A stretch of DNA of 64,000 bases from JAYZDP01 sp036337765 (GTDB taxonomy: Bacteria; Acidobacteriota; Thermoanaerobaculia; Multivoradales; Multivoraceae). This document shows, piece after piece, positions 50,832 to 58,772 of the stretch (position 1 is the stretch's first letter; each line of letters opens with the position of its first letter). The translations under genes and the position numbers were made by a program. The stretch spans positions 1 to 64,000 of the forward strand of contig JAYZDP010000224.1 in NCBI GenBank assembly GCA_036337765.1. The letters are read 5' to 3'. Under the pieces are notes generated by a model. It worked only from the letters and a program-made list of their open reading frames with translations, had not been told where the DNA came from and ran no database searches.

Positions 50832-52229
50832 ATGAGCGAGTTGATCGGAAAGCTGACCAAGCTACTCGGCGACAAGGGCATCCTGCTCGGCAGCGACGTC
50901 CGCCTGCGCGACAACGGCTGGGGCCATCCCGAGCCCTGTGAGGCCTCCGCCATCCTGCGACCAAAGACCACCGAGGAGGTCTCGGCTGCATTGGGGCTGT
51001 GCAACGACGCGGGTCACCCAGTGGTCCCGCAGGGCGGCATGACCGGCTTGGTCGGCGCCGCGATCCCGGCCCCGGGCGAGATCGCACTGTCCCTAGAGCG
51101 CATGAGCGAGATCGAGGAAATCGACACTGCCACCCGCACCATGACCGTGCAGGCGGGAGTGCCGCTGCAGGCGATCCAGCAACGAGCCTACGAGGAGGGG
51201 TTCCTGTTCCCGCTCGACCTCGGTGCGCGCGGCTCATGCACCATCGGCGGCAACGTCGCGACCAACGCCGGCGGCAATCGCGTCATCCGCTACGGCATGA
51301 CCCGCGACATGGTGTTGGGCGTCGAGGCGGTGCTCGCCGACGGCACCGTGCTGAGCTCGATGACCAAGGTGCTCAAGAACAACGCCGGCTACGACCTGAA
51401 GCAACTCTTCATCGGCTCCGAGGGCACGCTCGGTATCGTCACCCGAATCGTTCTGCGGTTGCGCCAGAGCCCGCGCAGCCACAACGCGGCGATGGTCGCG
51501 GTGGACAGCTTCGACGACGTGACCCGACTGCTGACAATCGTCGACGGCGGACTCGGCGGCAATCTCAGTGCCTTCGAGGTGATGTGGGAGGATTTCTACC
51601 GCTTGACCACGTCCGAGCCGGCCAAGAGCCGCCCGCCGCTGGAGTATGGCCATCCGTTCTATGTGCTGGTCGAGGCGCTCGGCTCCGATCAGGAAAGCGA
51701 CTCCGAGAGATTCGAGTCAGTGCTCGGAGAGGCGATGGAGCAGGGCCTGTTCGAGGACGCGGTGGTAGCGAAGTCACGAGCCGAGCGCGACACGCTGTGG
51801 GAGATCCGCGACGACATCGAGCAGCTCGACCGTAACGCGCCGATTTTCACCTTCGACGTCAGCCTCCCGATCCCCGACATGCCGGACTATCTCGCCGGTA
51901 TCCGCCAAGCTCTCGGCGGGCGCTGGGACTCCCCCTCTATGGTCGTTTTCGGACATCTCGGAGATGGCAATCTGCACGTGGTGGTCGGCGTCGGAGACGC
52001 GTCCTCGCGGCCCGATGTCGAAGAGATCATCTACCGGCCGCTTCAGGCATGCGGCGGCTCGATCGCCGCCGAGCACGGCATCGGCACGGAGAAGCGTCCG
52101 TACCTAGGTTACAGCCGCAGCGCCGCGGAGATTGGTGTGATGCGGACACTGAAGTCGGCGCTCGATCCGAACGGGATCCTCAACCCGGGGAAGGTTCTCT
52201 CTGCGGATTCTGAGGCGATGGCTCATTGA
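50832..52229 (+). CDS. FAD-linked oxidase, D-2-hydroxyacid/glycolate dehydrogenase type
   Basis: 465 residues. FAD-binding PCMH fold plus FAD-linked oxidase C domain: ILRPKTTEEVSAALGLCNDA, VVPQGGMTGLVGAAIP, LGARGSCTIGGNVATNAGGN, YGMTRDMVLGVEAVLADGTV, QLFIGSEGTLGIVTRIVLRL, and at the C-terminus SMVVFGHLGDGNLHVVVGV (substrate and metal His) and AEHGIGTEKRPYLG. Closest in pattern to D-2-hydroxyglutarate and D-lactate dehydrogenases. Oxidises a D-2-hydroxyacid with electrons going to the quinone pool or an ETF. ATG 50832. The TonB-like gene begins 4 bp after its stop. Confidence 0.88.
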   Translation: MSELIGKLTKLLGDKGILLGSDVRLRDNGWGHPEPCEASAILRPKTTEEVSAALGLCNDAGHPVVPQGGMTGLVGAAIPAPGEIALSLERMSEIEEIDTATRTMTVQAGVPLQAIQQRAYEEGFLFPLDLGARGSCTIGGNVATNAGGNRVIRYGMTRDMVLGVEAVLADGTVLSSMTKVLKNNAGYDLKQLFIGSEGTLGIVTRIVLRLRQSPRSHNAAMVAVDSFDDVTRLLTIVDGGLGGNLSAFEVMWEDFYRLTTSEPAKSRPPLEYGHPFYVLVEALGSDQESDSERFESVLGEAMEQGLFEDAVVAKSRAERDTLWEIRDDIEQLDRNAPIFTFDVSLPIPDMPDYLAGIRQALGGRWDSPSMVVFGHLGDGNLHVVVGVGDASSRPDVEEIIYRPLQACGGSIAAEHGIGTEKRPYLGYSRSAAEIGVMRTLKSALDPNGILNPGKVLSADSEAMAH

Positions 52230-52232
52230 GCC

Positions 52233-52958
52233 GTGGCGCTTCGCCTCGATCGTAAGTACCACCACCGGCGGGCGAGCGCCGACACCTGGGATTTCGCGCT
52301 CGGCGTCTCGACGTTTCTGTTCGCGACGCATGACGACCCGCGCTGGCTGCGACTCGGTGTCGCAGTGGCACTCGTCCTGCACATCGCGCTGATGATCGTC
52401 CGCGTGCCCGCCCTCGAGGAGGAGCCGCTCGAACTGCCCGAGAGCCGCCAGGTCTTCGTCCTGCATCAGGTGCGCTTCCAGGAGTCCAGGCCGCAGATGT
52501 CGGCGCCGACCATCCCAACGCGTCAGGCTCGCAAGATCCCGTTCCCCGATCCGACGCCGAATCTCCCGGAGCCGATCATCGAGGACTACGAGACGCCGCC
52601 GGTGATCTTCGACGTTTCTGATGCCGACTTCTTCGACGTCAGCGAGATCCCGGACGCTCCACCGGCTCCCAGCGGCTCAGGCACGGCTCGCGACCTCGAC
52701 GCCTCGATCCTGGCGCCGCAGCGCCTCTCGGGAGACCAGCCGCGCTACACCGAGGAGGCCCGCATGACGCGCGTGCAGGGCTTCGTCATTCTCCGCGGCG
52801 TGATCGACGAGGAGGGCAACGTCGCGCATCTACGCGTGATCAAGGGTCTGCCCCGGGGCCTGACCGAGTCGGCGCTCGAAACGGTCGGTGCCTGGCGCTA
52901 CAGCCCCGCGACCCAGGACGGCGTACCGGTCGCGGTCTTCTACGTGTTCAACGTCTAG
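52233..52958 (+). CDS. TonB-like energy transducer/C-terminal domain protein
   Basis: 241 residues from GTG 52233. A single membrane segment near 49-66 (LRLGVAVALVLHIALMIV) follows about 48 cytoplasmic residues, then a proline-rich acidic spacer (PFPDPTPNLPEPIIEDYETP) spanning the periplasm, and a C-terminal TonB domain (175-241): YTEEARMTRVQGFVILRGVI, EGNVAHLRVIKGLPRGLTE, GAWRYSPATQDGVPVAVFY. Gives energy to outer-membrane transporters in the standard model; no ExbB, ExbD or receptor is adjacent. Its stop is 17 bp before the third palindromic repeat. Confidence 0.8.
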   Translation: MALRLDRKYHHRRASADTWDFALGVSTFLFATHDDPRWLRLGVAVALVLHIALMIVRVPALEEEPLELPESRQVFVLHQVRFQESRPQMSAPTIPTRQARKIPFPDPTPNLPEPIIEDYETPPVIFDVSDADFFDVSEIPDAPPAPSGSGTARDLDASILAPQRLSGDQPRYTEEARMTRVQGFVILRGVIDEEGNVAHLRVIKGLPRGLTESALETVGAWRYSPATQDGVPVAVFYVFNV

Positions 52959-52975
52959 TTCACGCTGCAGTAGCG

Positions 52976-53049
52976 CTAGCGGGAGCCGCGGTAGTCACTG
53001 CTCCTCAGCCTTCGAATCTGTACTGCCCTCATACCGCCGCTCCCGCTAG
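52976..53049. repeat. 74-bp palindromic repeat, copy 3
   Basis: Arms CTAGCGGGAGCCGCGGTA (52976-52993) and TACCGCCGCTCCCGCTAG (53032-53049) pair with one mismatch; spacer is 38 bp, starting GTCA and ending CTCA with TCGA in the middle. It lies between the convergent TonB-like and TPR lipoprotein genes, and the right arm holds the TAG stop of the latter (53048-53046). Same length, placement and stop-codon use as copies 1 and 2. Confidence 0.82.
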
Positions 53050-54695
53050 ATTTCATAGTCGGCGCGGGCCCAAGCCTCGTCGAAGCGCGCGGTCGCCTCG
53101 GCGGCTTCGGCGGTCTTGCCCTGCGCTTCGAGACTTCTCGCGAGACCGTGTAACGACCATCCGTTGCGAGGCACCCGCTCGAGATCCTGCCGGTACACCA
53201 CCTCGGCCTCACCGGCTCGCCCGGCATCCAGCAGCGCTCGCCCCAGCGTCTGACGCACTGGGTAGTACCAGTAGGGCGGTTCCATGTAATCCAGCTCGTC
53301 CTGGGCCGCGACCGCTTCCTCGAGACCCGCGATCTGCCGATCGCGGCCTCCCGCCAGGCCCGCCACCTGGGCGGCGAGCACCTTGTGCGCGATCGACACC
53401 AAAGCCGTGCCAGGCCATGTGCCGCGCTCATCGAGACTCGAGGCCGCCTCACTCGCGGCGACCTCCTCGAGGGCGGCCGATTCGGCGCTGGCGGCGGCGA
53501 GGTCCGCGCCCGCGACGTGGGCCAGACCCCGCGCGTAGTGCCACATTGCCGTCAGGTAGATGAGCTCCTCGGAGGGTCGCGGGTAGGCGAGAATGCCCTC
53601 CCAGTCGCCGAAGCGCACCATGGAAAAGAGCGGCACCGGTAGGAACGCCTCTAGCTGCGGCATCTGGCGGGCCATCTCTTCGCCGACTTGCTTCGCGACC
53701 TTGCGGCCGGCAGCGGTGGAGACCTCCTGGCGCCCCTCGAGGGCTGCCGAGAACCAGAGGAAGTGGATGTTGTGCGGGTAGTACAGCGCCGGGTAGAAGC
53801 CCTGGGCGTTGCACTGCGCGATGTAGGACTCGTCTGCGAGGGCCGCGAGCTCGTTCGCCGTGCTGGCCTCTTCGTAGCGCCCGACACGAAGGTAGATGTG
53901 CGATGGCATGTGCACGAGATGACCCGCTCCTGGCACCAGCGGACCCAGGCGATCGGCGATCGACTCGCCACGATAGGGATCGGCCGACGCTTCCACCGTG
54001 TGGATGTAGAGGTGAAGCGCCCCGATGTGGCTCGGGTTGAGAGCGAGCGCCGCTTCGAGGGCGGTGAGGATCTCCTCGGTCTCGGGCTTCGGCGAACCGT
54101 CATCGAGCCAATAGCTCCATGCCGTGGTGTCCATCAGCGCCTCGGCATACAGCGTCTGGATATCGGCATCCTCCGGGAAGTCCCGCGCCACCTCGCGCAT
54201 GGCGGCGGCATACGCCTGGTCCAGCTCGCTCCGATCCTCCGGCGCAGCCTCGACGTAACGGGCCGCCACCGCTGCGATCAGCCGCTGCTCCCGCTCCGAT
54301 GCACGGGAAGCGAGATCCTTCGCTTGACGCAGCGCCTCCATGGCATCCGGAACCACCGCGGTATCCATCGGCGCGTTGATGTTCGGACCGAGCGCCAGAG
54401 CGACACCCCAGGGACACATGGCGCACTGCGGGTCCAGCCGCCCAGCCTCGCGGAACGAGCGGATCGCCTCGGCGTGATTGAAGGCATAGCTGAGGGTCAG
54501 CGCCTGATCGAAGAAGCGCTGCGCCTCCTCGCTGGCAGTGACGGAATAGTGGAAATCGCCAAGGTCGGCGAAGAGCGGCGCCAGCGCCTCGGGATCGCTC
54601 GCCGCGGGCGATCCTACGTCCCGCCTCTCGCCCCGACACCCCAACGCCAGAAGTGCCACCACCAAAATCGACTTCGTCAGGCTCTCTTTCGTCAT
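53046..54695 (-). CDS. TPR-repeat lipoprotein
   Basis: 549 residues. ATG 54695 has GGGGAGAG upstream and overlaps the HemY-like stop (ATGA). Lipoprotein signal: TKSILVVALLALGC with Cys19 in an LALGC lipobox. Mature part is built of helical repeats: AEAIRSFREAGRLDPQCAMC, EEILTALEAALALNPSHIGA, YEEASTANELAALADESYIA, and GRALLDAGRAGEAEVVYRQD near the end. CAMC before PWG is a conserved Cys pair in this family of large TPR proteins common in acidobacteria and bacteroidetes. Sits on a membrane surface; partner unknown. Confidence 0.8.
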   Translation of the reverse strand: MTKESLTKSILVVALLALGCRGERRDVGSPAASDPEALAPLFADLGDFHYSVTASEEAQRFFDQALTLSYAFNHAEAIRSFREAGRLDPQCAMCPWGVALALGPNINAPMDTAVVPDAMEALRQAKDLASRASEREQRLIAAVAARYVEAAPEDRSELDQAYAAAMREVARDFPEDADIQTLYAEALMDTTAWSYWLDDGSPKPETEEILTALEAALALNPSHIGALHLYIHTVEASADPYRGESIADRLGPLVPGAGHLVHMPSHIYLRVGRYEEASTANELAALADESYIAQCNAQGFYPALYYPHNIHFLWFSAALEGRQEVSTAAGRKVAKQVGEEMARQMPQLEAFLPVPLFSMVRFGDWEGILAYPRPSEELIYLTAMWHYARGLAHVAGADLAAASAESAALEEVAASEAASSLDERGTWPGTALVSIAHKVLAAQVAGLAGGRDRQIAGLEEAVAAQDELDYMEPPYWYYPVRQTLGRALLDAGRAGEAEVVYRQDLERVPRNGWSLHGLARSLEAQGKTAEAAEATARFDEAWARADYEI

Positions 54696-56080
54696 TGTGC
54701 CGCTCTCCCCTGCCCAGCATGAAGGGCCAGAAACTCCAGACCGTCTTCGGCCGCCGTGATCCCGGCTGCAACCGCCTTGCCGAACGCGATTCCGCGCAGC
54801 GAGTTGCCGGCCATGAAGAGCCCGGGTAAGCGGTTCAGCTCCGCCTCGATCCGACCCACGCGGCCCGGATGCCCGACCTCGTATTGCGGAATCGCACGCT
54901 CCCACCGGTGCACGTGGCGGAACACGGGCTCTTCCTCTATCGCAAGCAGCGCCTGCGCCTCGCTGCGCACGAGGGCGACGAGCTCTTCATCGCTCAACGA
55001 CGTCGCCTCGGGGTCGACGGCCCCCCCGACCATCGCTCGCAGCAAGTGGCACTGCCGGGGACTGCGCCCCGGGAAGATGTGACTCTCCCACAAGAATCCG
55101 AGCGTTCGCAGCCCTTCGCCGCGAGGCACCAGCACGCCGAACCCGTGGGGCACGCCCGCCCAGGCCGACCCCTCGAAGCCGAGACCGACGACCGAGACCG
55201 GCGGGTACGAGATCGCGCTCAGCTCGCCTGCGAGGCTCGGCGCAAAGGCCTCGACCAGGTTGCCGGCTGCGAACGCCTCGCAGGCGAGCACGACCGCGTC
55301 GGCTGAGATGTCGTCGCCCGCGACGCGCACCGAGTAGCCACCCCCGCACGGTTGGATCACGTCGACCGGCCGCCCACGACGCAGCTCGAAGGGTCCCTCG
55401 CCGAGAGCCTCGCACAGTGCACCCATCCCCTCGCTCAAGGAGGTCAGCTTCCCCGGTGGGGTACGCGCACGGGCACCCGCGCGCACCTCTCGCCCTCTCG
55501 CCAACACTCCGCGCACCAGGGAGCCGTGGTCCGTCTCGAGCTCCGCCAACCTCGGGAACGCCGCCGCCAGCGAAAGCCGACGCGCATCTCCCGCGAACAC
55601 ACCAAGAACCATCGGCGCCGCCAGACGGTCCGCGGCCTGGCGGCCGACACGACGGCTCGCGAAGTGCCAGACCGACTCGTCGCCATCGCCTTTCCGGCGC
55701 CCGACAAACGGCTCCGCGAGCGCTCGTGCCGCTCCGAGCGGGCCCAGAATTCCCGAGCCCAGAAACTTGATCGGATGAGGAGAGACCTCCCGGACGCGGC
55801 CGCCACGGACCACGAATCGGTGAGCCGCGGCCTCGTCGGCGGACACCACCGAGGCGTCGAGACCGGTTTCGGACAGCAGCCGCTCGATGTTCTCGTCGGG
55901 AGCCAGAAAGCCGGTCGGGCCGCATTCCACACGCCAGTCACCGTCGCGAAACGTGCGCGCCTTCCCGCCGACCACGGAGCCTCTTTCGAGAACCAGCACC
56001 TCGAGTGCGGGATCGGCGCGCGCGGCGACCCAGGCCGCAGTCAGCCCCGAAACTCCCCCGCCGATCACCACCAGCCTCAT
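54692..56080 (-). CDS. hemG: Protoporphyrinogen-oxidase-like (HemY/HemG-type) flavoenzyme
   Basis: 462 residues; ATG 56080. FAD-dependent amine-oxidase-like fold: MRLVVIGGGVSGLTAAWVAA (dinucleotide loop), VLVLERGSVVGGKARTFRDG, ECGPTGFLAPDENIERLLSE, GDESVWHFASRRVGRQAADR and the C-terminal GLFMAGNSLRGIAFGKAVAA, the FAD-pyrophosphate motif. GPTGF, FASRRVG and the GNSLRGIAFG ending are those of coproporphyrinogen/protoporphyrinogen oxidase of the HemY type in heme synthesis. No other heme genes are near, so exact substrate is inferred. The next gene, a TPR lipoprotein, overlaps by 4 bp. Confidence 0.8.
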   Translation of the reverse strand: MRLVVIGGGVSGLTAAWVAARADPALEVLVLERGSVVGGKARTFRDGDWRVECGPTGFLAPDENIERLLSETGLDASVVSADEAAAHRFVVRGGRVREVSPHPIKFLGSGILGPLGAARALAEPFVGRRKGDGDESVWHFASRRVGRQAADRLAAPMVLGVFAGDARRLSLAAAFPRLAELETDHGSLVRGVLARGREVRAGARARTPPGKLTSLSEGMGALCEALGEGPFELRRGRPVDVIQPCGGGYSVRVAGDDISADAVVLACEAFAAGNLVEAFAPSLAGELSAISYPPVSVVGLGFEGSAWAGVPHGFGVLVPRGEGLRTLGFLWESHIFPGRSPRQCHLLRAMVGGAVDPEATSLSDEELVALVRSEAQALLAIEEEPVFRHVHRWERAIPQYEVGHPGRVGRIEAELNRLPGLFMAGNSLRGIAFGKAVAAGITAAEDGLEFLALHAGQGRAAQ

Positions 56081-56140
56081 TCCTGGGATTGTAGCCGCGG
56101 GCGCGACCTTCACGTCACCCTTGCTACAGTCGCCGAGGCC

Positions 56141-56719
56141 ATGCTCGTGGTTCCCACCGACGGCGGACCGGTCCTGCTCGCGATCGCCCGCCGCGCCATC
56201 CACGAGGCGGTTTTCGGTCGGCCCGAGCCGCCAGCCCCGCCAGACGCCTGGCTGCGCCAGATCGCCGCGACCTTCGTCAGCCTGCACCGCTCGGAAGAAC
56301 TCCGTGGCTGCATCGGCAGCATCGATTCCACGCGTCCGATTGCCGAAGACGTGCGCTACAACGCCATCGCCTCGGCGCGCGACGACCCGAGATTCCCGGC
56401 CGTCGAGCCCGCCGAGCTCGCCTCGGTCGAGATCGAGGTCTCCCTCCTCAGCGAGCGAGAGGCGGTGCCAGGCTCCACTGAACGCGAGATCCTCGACAAC
56501 CTGGTCCCCACTCGCGATGGAGTCCTTCTCACCCACCGACATCACCGCGCCACCTTCCTGCCCCAGGTCTGGAAAGTCCTCCCCGACCCGCAGGACTTCC
56601 TGACCGAGCTCAAAGAGAAGGCAGGTCTATCCCCCAACTTCTGGCACCGCAACCTGAAGATAGAGCGCTACCAGGTCAAGACCTGGCAGGGGCCTGCTAC
56701 GCCTGCCGAACAAGAGTGA
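56141..56719 (+). CDS. AMMECR1-domain (AmmeMemoRadiSam A) protein
   Basis: 192 residues from ATG 56141. AMMECR1 fold: LLAIARRAIHEAVFG, FVSLHRSEELRGCIGSIDST (the invariant LRGCIG), IAEDVRYNAIASARDDPRFP, VEIEVSLLSEREAVPGS, GVLLTHRHHRATFLPQVWKV and KAGLSPNFWHRNLKIERYQV. The LRGCIG loop with its conserved Cys is the likely active site; the biochemical role is unknown. In many genomes it lies beside Memo and a radical-SAM gene, but neither is here. Divergent from the HemY-like gene, convergent with the SYLF gene. Confidence 0.9.
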   Translation: MLVVPTDGGPVLLAIARRAIHEAVFGRPEPPAPPDAWLRQIAATFVSLHRSEELRGCIGSIDSTRPIAEDVRYNAIASARDDPRFPAVEPAELASVEIEVSLLSEREAVPGSTEREILDNLVPTRDGVLLTHRHHRATFLPQVWKVLPDPQDFLTELKEKAGLSPNFWHRNLKIERYQVKTWQGPATPAEQE

Positions 56720-56770
56720 GCTCGAGGTCCGCCTCGGGCTCACAAGCGCCGTCCGCGGCAAAAGGAATGA

Positions 56771-56808
56771 AACAGATAGGTGTGCTACTTGTAGCGCACT
56801 TATCTGTT
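56771..56808. terminator. Bidirectional terminator-like palindrome
   Basis: A near-perfect palindrome, arms AACAGATAGGTGTGCTAC (56771-56788) and GTAGCGCACTTATCTGTT (56791-56808), pairs along all 18 bp with two G-T pairs and a TT centre. It separates the convergent AMMECR1 and SYLF genes and contains the TAA stop of the SYLF gene (56802-56800). No long T-run, so termination is inferred from position and stem strength. Different sequence from the 74-bp repeats. Confidence 0.6.
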
Positions 56809-57354
56809 CAGGTTTGACTGCCAGTACTTGGTGCCGGAGATGTCGACCTGGAGCATCAGGCCGCCCTGAGTCATCTGAAACAACGCCACCCCGTTGCGAA
56901 AGGTAGGGGCAACGTTGGCGCCCTTGTTTCCGGCCACCGCATTCGCCGAGCCCTCGGCCTCCCAACCCTCGTTGATGAAGCGATCTAGAGTCTGGGGATC
57001 CTCGAACAGAAACACCACCTGGTACTTCTGCCCACCCAAGCCGAGGTTCAAGCCGCCCGTCGCCATCTTCATGTAGGTGCGGTCGCCACCCTTGGTGACG
57101 GCGACTCCGCGGCCGCCGCCGCCGGTGATGACGAGTGACACCTTGATATTGGAGAAGACCGCATAGCCGGAGGCGTTGTCGTACAGACGGCGGGCCTTTG
57201 GCCGGTTCTCGAAGAGTCGATCCAGAGAGTCGGCGGCTATCGCATCGATCTCGGCGCGTGAGGCCGCCTTCTTTCGTTCACTCGCACCGAACATGGGTGA
57301 CGACGCGAATGCGAGGACCAGCAGAAGGGTGCAGGAAATTCTCCACGTGCTCAT
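56800..57354 (-). CDS. SYLF (Ysc84-type) lipid-binding domain protein, secreted
   Basis: 184 residues from ATG 57354 (an ATG 12 nt upstream is possible). Signal peptide STWRISCTLLLVLAFASSPM. The SYLF/Ysc84 domain follows: AADSLDRLFENRPKARRLYD, GYAVFSNIKVSLVITGGGGR, GVAVTKGGDRTYMKMATGGL, NLGLGGQKYQVVFLFEDPQT and GANVAPTFRNGVALFQMTQG, the usual order. These bacterial exported homologues are annotated as lipid-binding; role unknown. Ends inside the terminator palindrome. Confidence 0.88.
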   Translation of the reverse strand: MSTWRISCTLLLVLAFASSPMFGASERKKAASRAEIDAIAADSLDRLFENRPKARRLYDNASGYAVFSNIKVSLVITGGGGRGVAVTKGGDRTYMKMATGGLNLGLGGQKYQVVFLFEDPQTLDRFINEGWEAEGSANAVAGNKGANVAPTFRNGVALFQMTQGGLMLQVDISGTKYWQSNLNR

Positions 57355-57396
57355 GCTCTCTTCCAATCGGGGTTCCGTCGTTGGTATTCCTTGGCC

Positions 57397-58341
57397 CTAG
57401 CTCCGTTTCGCGAGCTTCGCCATCTGAGCGAACAGCTGATTTGTGTCGGCGGGCTGCTCCTCGCCGGAAAACTCGCGATAGAGGCTGTGCACGTTGATAA
57501 CAATGCGCTCCGCGTCCCCCCACGAGCTGTAGTCGTCGAGGCTGATGTCGCCGGCTGCCTCGAATGCCGAGAGTCCGGCATCGTAACGTCGCCGTGCCTC
57601 GACCGAGATGTAGACGAAGTAGTCGCGCAGCGCGCTGACGCCCGCCTTGTCGGTCAGTGGCCCATGACCGGGAACGATCGACTCGACGTCCATCTCCAGA
57701 ATTCTGTCGCAGGCCCGCACCCAATTTTCGACTGGGCCGGCCCAGATGATCGGGTGCCCCTCGATGAAGAGGATGTCGCCGGTGAAGACGGTGCGATCGT
57801 CGGGAACGTGCACCAGGATGTCGCCGCGCGTGTGCGCCGGGCCGACTTCGGTCAGGATCACGCGCTTCGAGCCCACCCGCAGCTCGGTCGAGTCCTCGAA
57901 CGTCTCGGTCGGACGGGTCAGGCTGATGTCCTCGAACTCGAACTGGCCGAAGATGTCGATCAGGTAGTCGCCGACCTCGCCCATCTCGGGCGCCCCAGCC
58001 ATCATCCCGGCCAGACGCTCGGGGCCGAGCGCGGCCATTTCATCGGCGCAAGCCGCGGAGGAGACGATGCGAGCCTCGGACACCAGCTCGTTGCCGAACG
58101 TGTGATCGCCGTTCGAGTGGGTGTTCACCAGGGTGCCGATGTCGTTGGCGGCGGCCGTAGCCCTCCGCATGGCTGCAAGCATCTCGCCGGTGAGGCGAAG
58201 GTCGAAGAGCGTGTCGACCAGCAACGACTCTCCGTCGTCGACCACCAGCCCCGCATTCGACAGCCCCCAGCCACCATCCGGCTGCATATATGCCCACAGG
58301 CCGTTGCCGAGGTCTGTCAGTCCCTTGTCGTAGCCAGCCAT
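57397..58341 (-). CDS. MBL-fold metallohydrolase with HxNxDH motif
   Basis: 314 residues from ATG 58341. Beta-lactamase fold with a changed zinc motif: THSNGDHTFGNEL gives His75-Ser-Asn77-Gly-Asp79-His80, so the second His of HxHxDH is Asn. Other ligands are in place: VGPAHTRGDILVHV, FTGDILFIEGHP and SIVPGHGPLTDKAG. Asn in this place is known in subgroups of MBL proteins and should leave a modified site. No signal peptide. C-terminal 60 residues are helical. Probably acts on a small ester or lactone; substrate open. Confidence 0.82.
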   Translation of the reverse strand: MAGYDKGLTDLGNGLWAYMQPDGGWGLSNAGLVVDDGESLLVDTLFDLRLTGEMLAAMRRATAAANDIGTLVNTHSNGDHTFGNELVSEARIVSSAACADEMAALGPERLAGMMAGAPEMGEVGDYLIDIFGQFEFEDISLTRPTETFEDSTELRVGSKRVILTEVGPAHTRGDILVHVPDDRTVFTGDILFIEGHPIIWAGPVENWVRACDRILEMDVESIVPGHGPLTDKAGVSALRDYFVYISVEARRRYDAGLSAFEAAGDISLDDYSSWGDAERIVINVHSLYREFSGEEQPADTNQLFAQMAKLAKRS

Positions 58342-58388
58342 CACAAAACTATACTCGGGCCTTCTCAAAGACTCGACGGAGGTGACGG

Positions 58389-58772
58389 ATGAAGTGGCTC
58401 AAGATCGGCCTACTGTCTCTGATGGCGGCCTTCTACGTCATGCGGGGCGTGAACCACTTCCTCAATCCCGATTCCTATCTGGAGATCATGCCGCCGTACA
58501 TCCCGGCACATGGCACCATGGTCGCGCTCAGTGGAGTCGCCGAGATCCTGCTCGGCGTGCTGGTGATGGTTCCTGCGACGCGGCGCTGGGCCGCGTGGGG
58601 CATCGTCCTGATGCTGATCGCGTTCTTGCCTGTCCACGTGCACATGCTGGTGAACAACCACCTGTACGCGGAAGTCTCGACGGCCTTCCTCTGGGCCCGC
58701 TTCCCGCTGCAGGCGCTCTTGATCCTGTGGGCATGGTTCTACACGCTGGGTTCTGCCAGCTCCGAGGCCTGA
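58389..58772 (+). CDS. DoxX-like integral membrane protein
   Basis: 127 residues with four membrane helices: LKIGLLSLMAAFYVMRGVNH, VALSGVAEILLGVLVMVPAT, WAAWGIVLMLIAFLPVHVHM and FPLQALLILWAWFYTLG. Matches the short DoxX/DoxD-like family of inner-membrane proteins; FLNPDSYLEIMPPYIPAHGT between helices 1 and 2 is the conserved loop. ATG 58389 after GGAGG. Its last 34 bp overlap the end of the convergent mltA gene. Confidence 0.85.
   Translation: MKWLKIGLLSLMAAFYVMRGVNHFLNPDSYLEIMPPYIPAHGTMVALSGVAEILLGVLVMVPATRRWAAWGIVLMLIAFLPVHVHMLVNNHLYAEVSTAFLWARFPLQALLILWAWFYTLGSASSEA

Noticed and set aside
55352..56140. N-terminal extension of the AMMECR1 frame
   Set aside because: Antisense to the HemY-like gene; homology starts at MLVVPTDGG.
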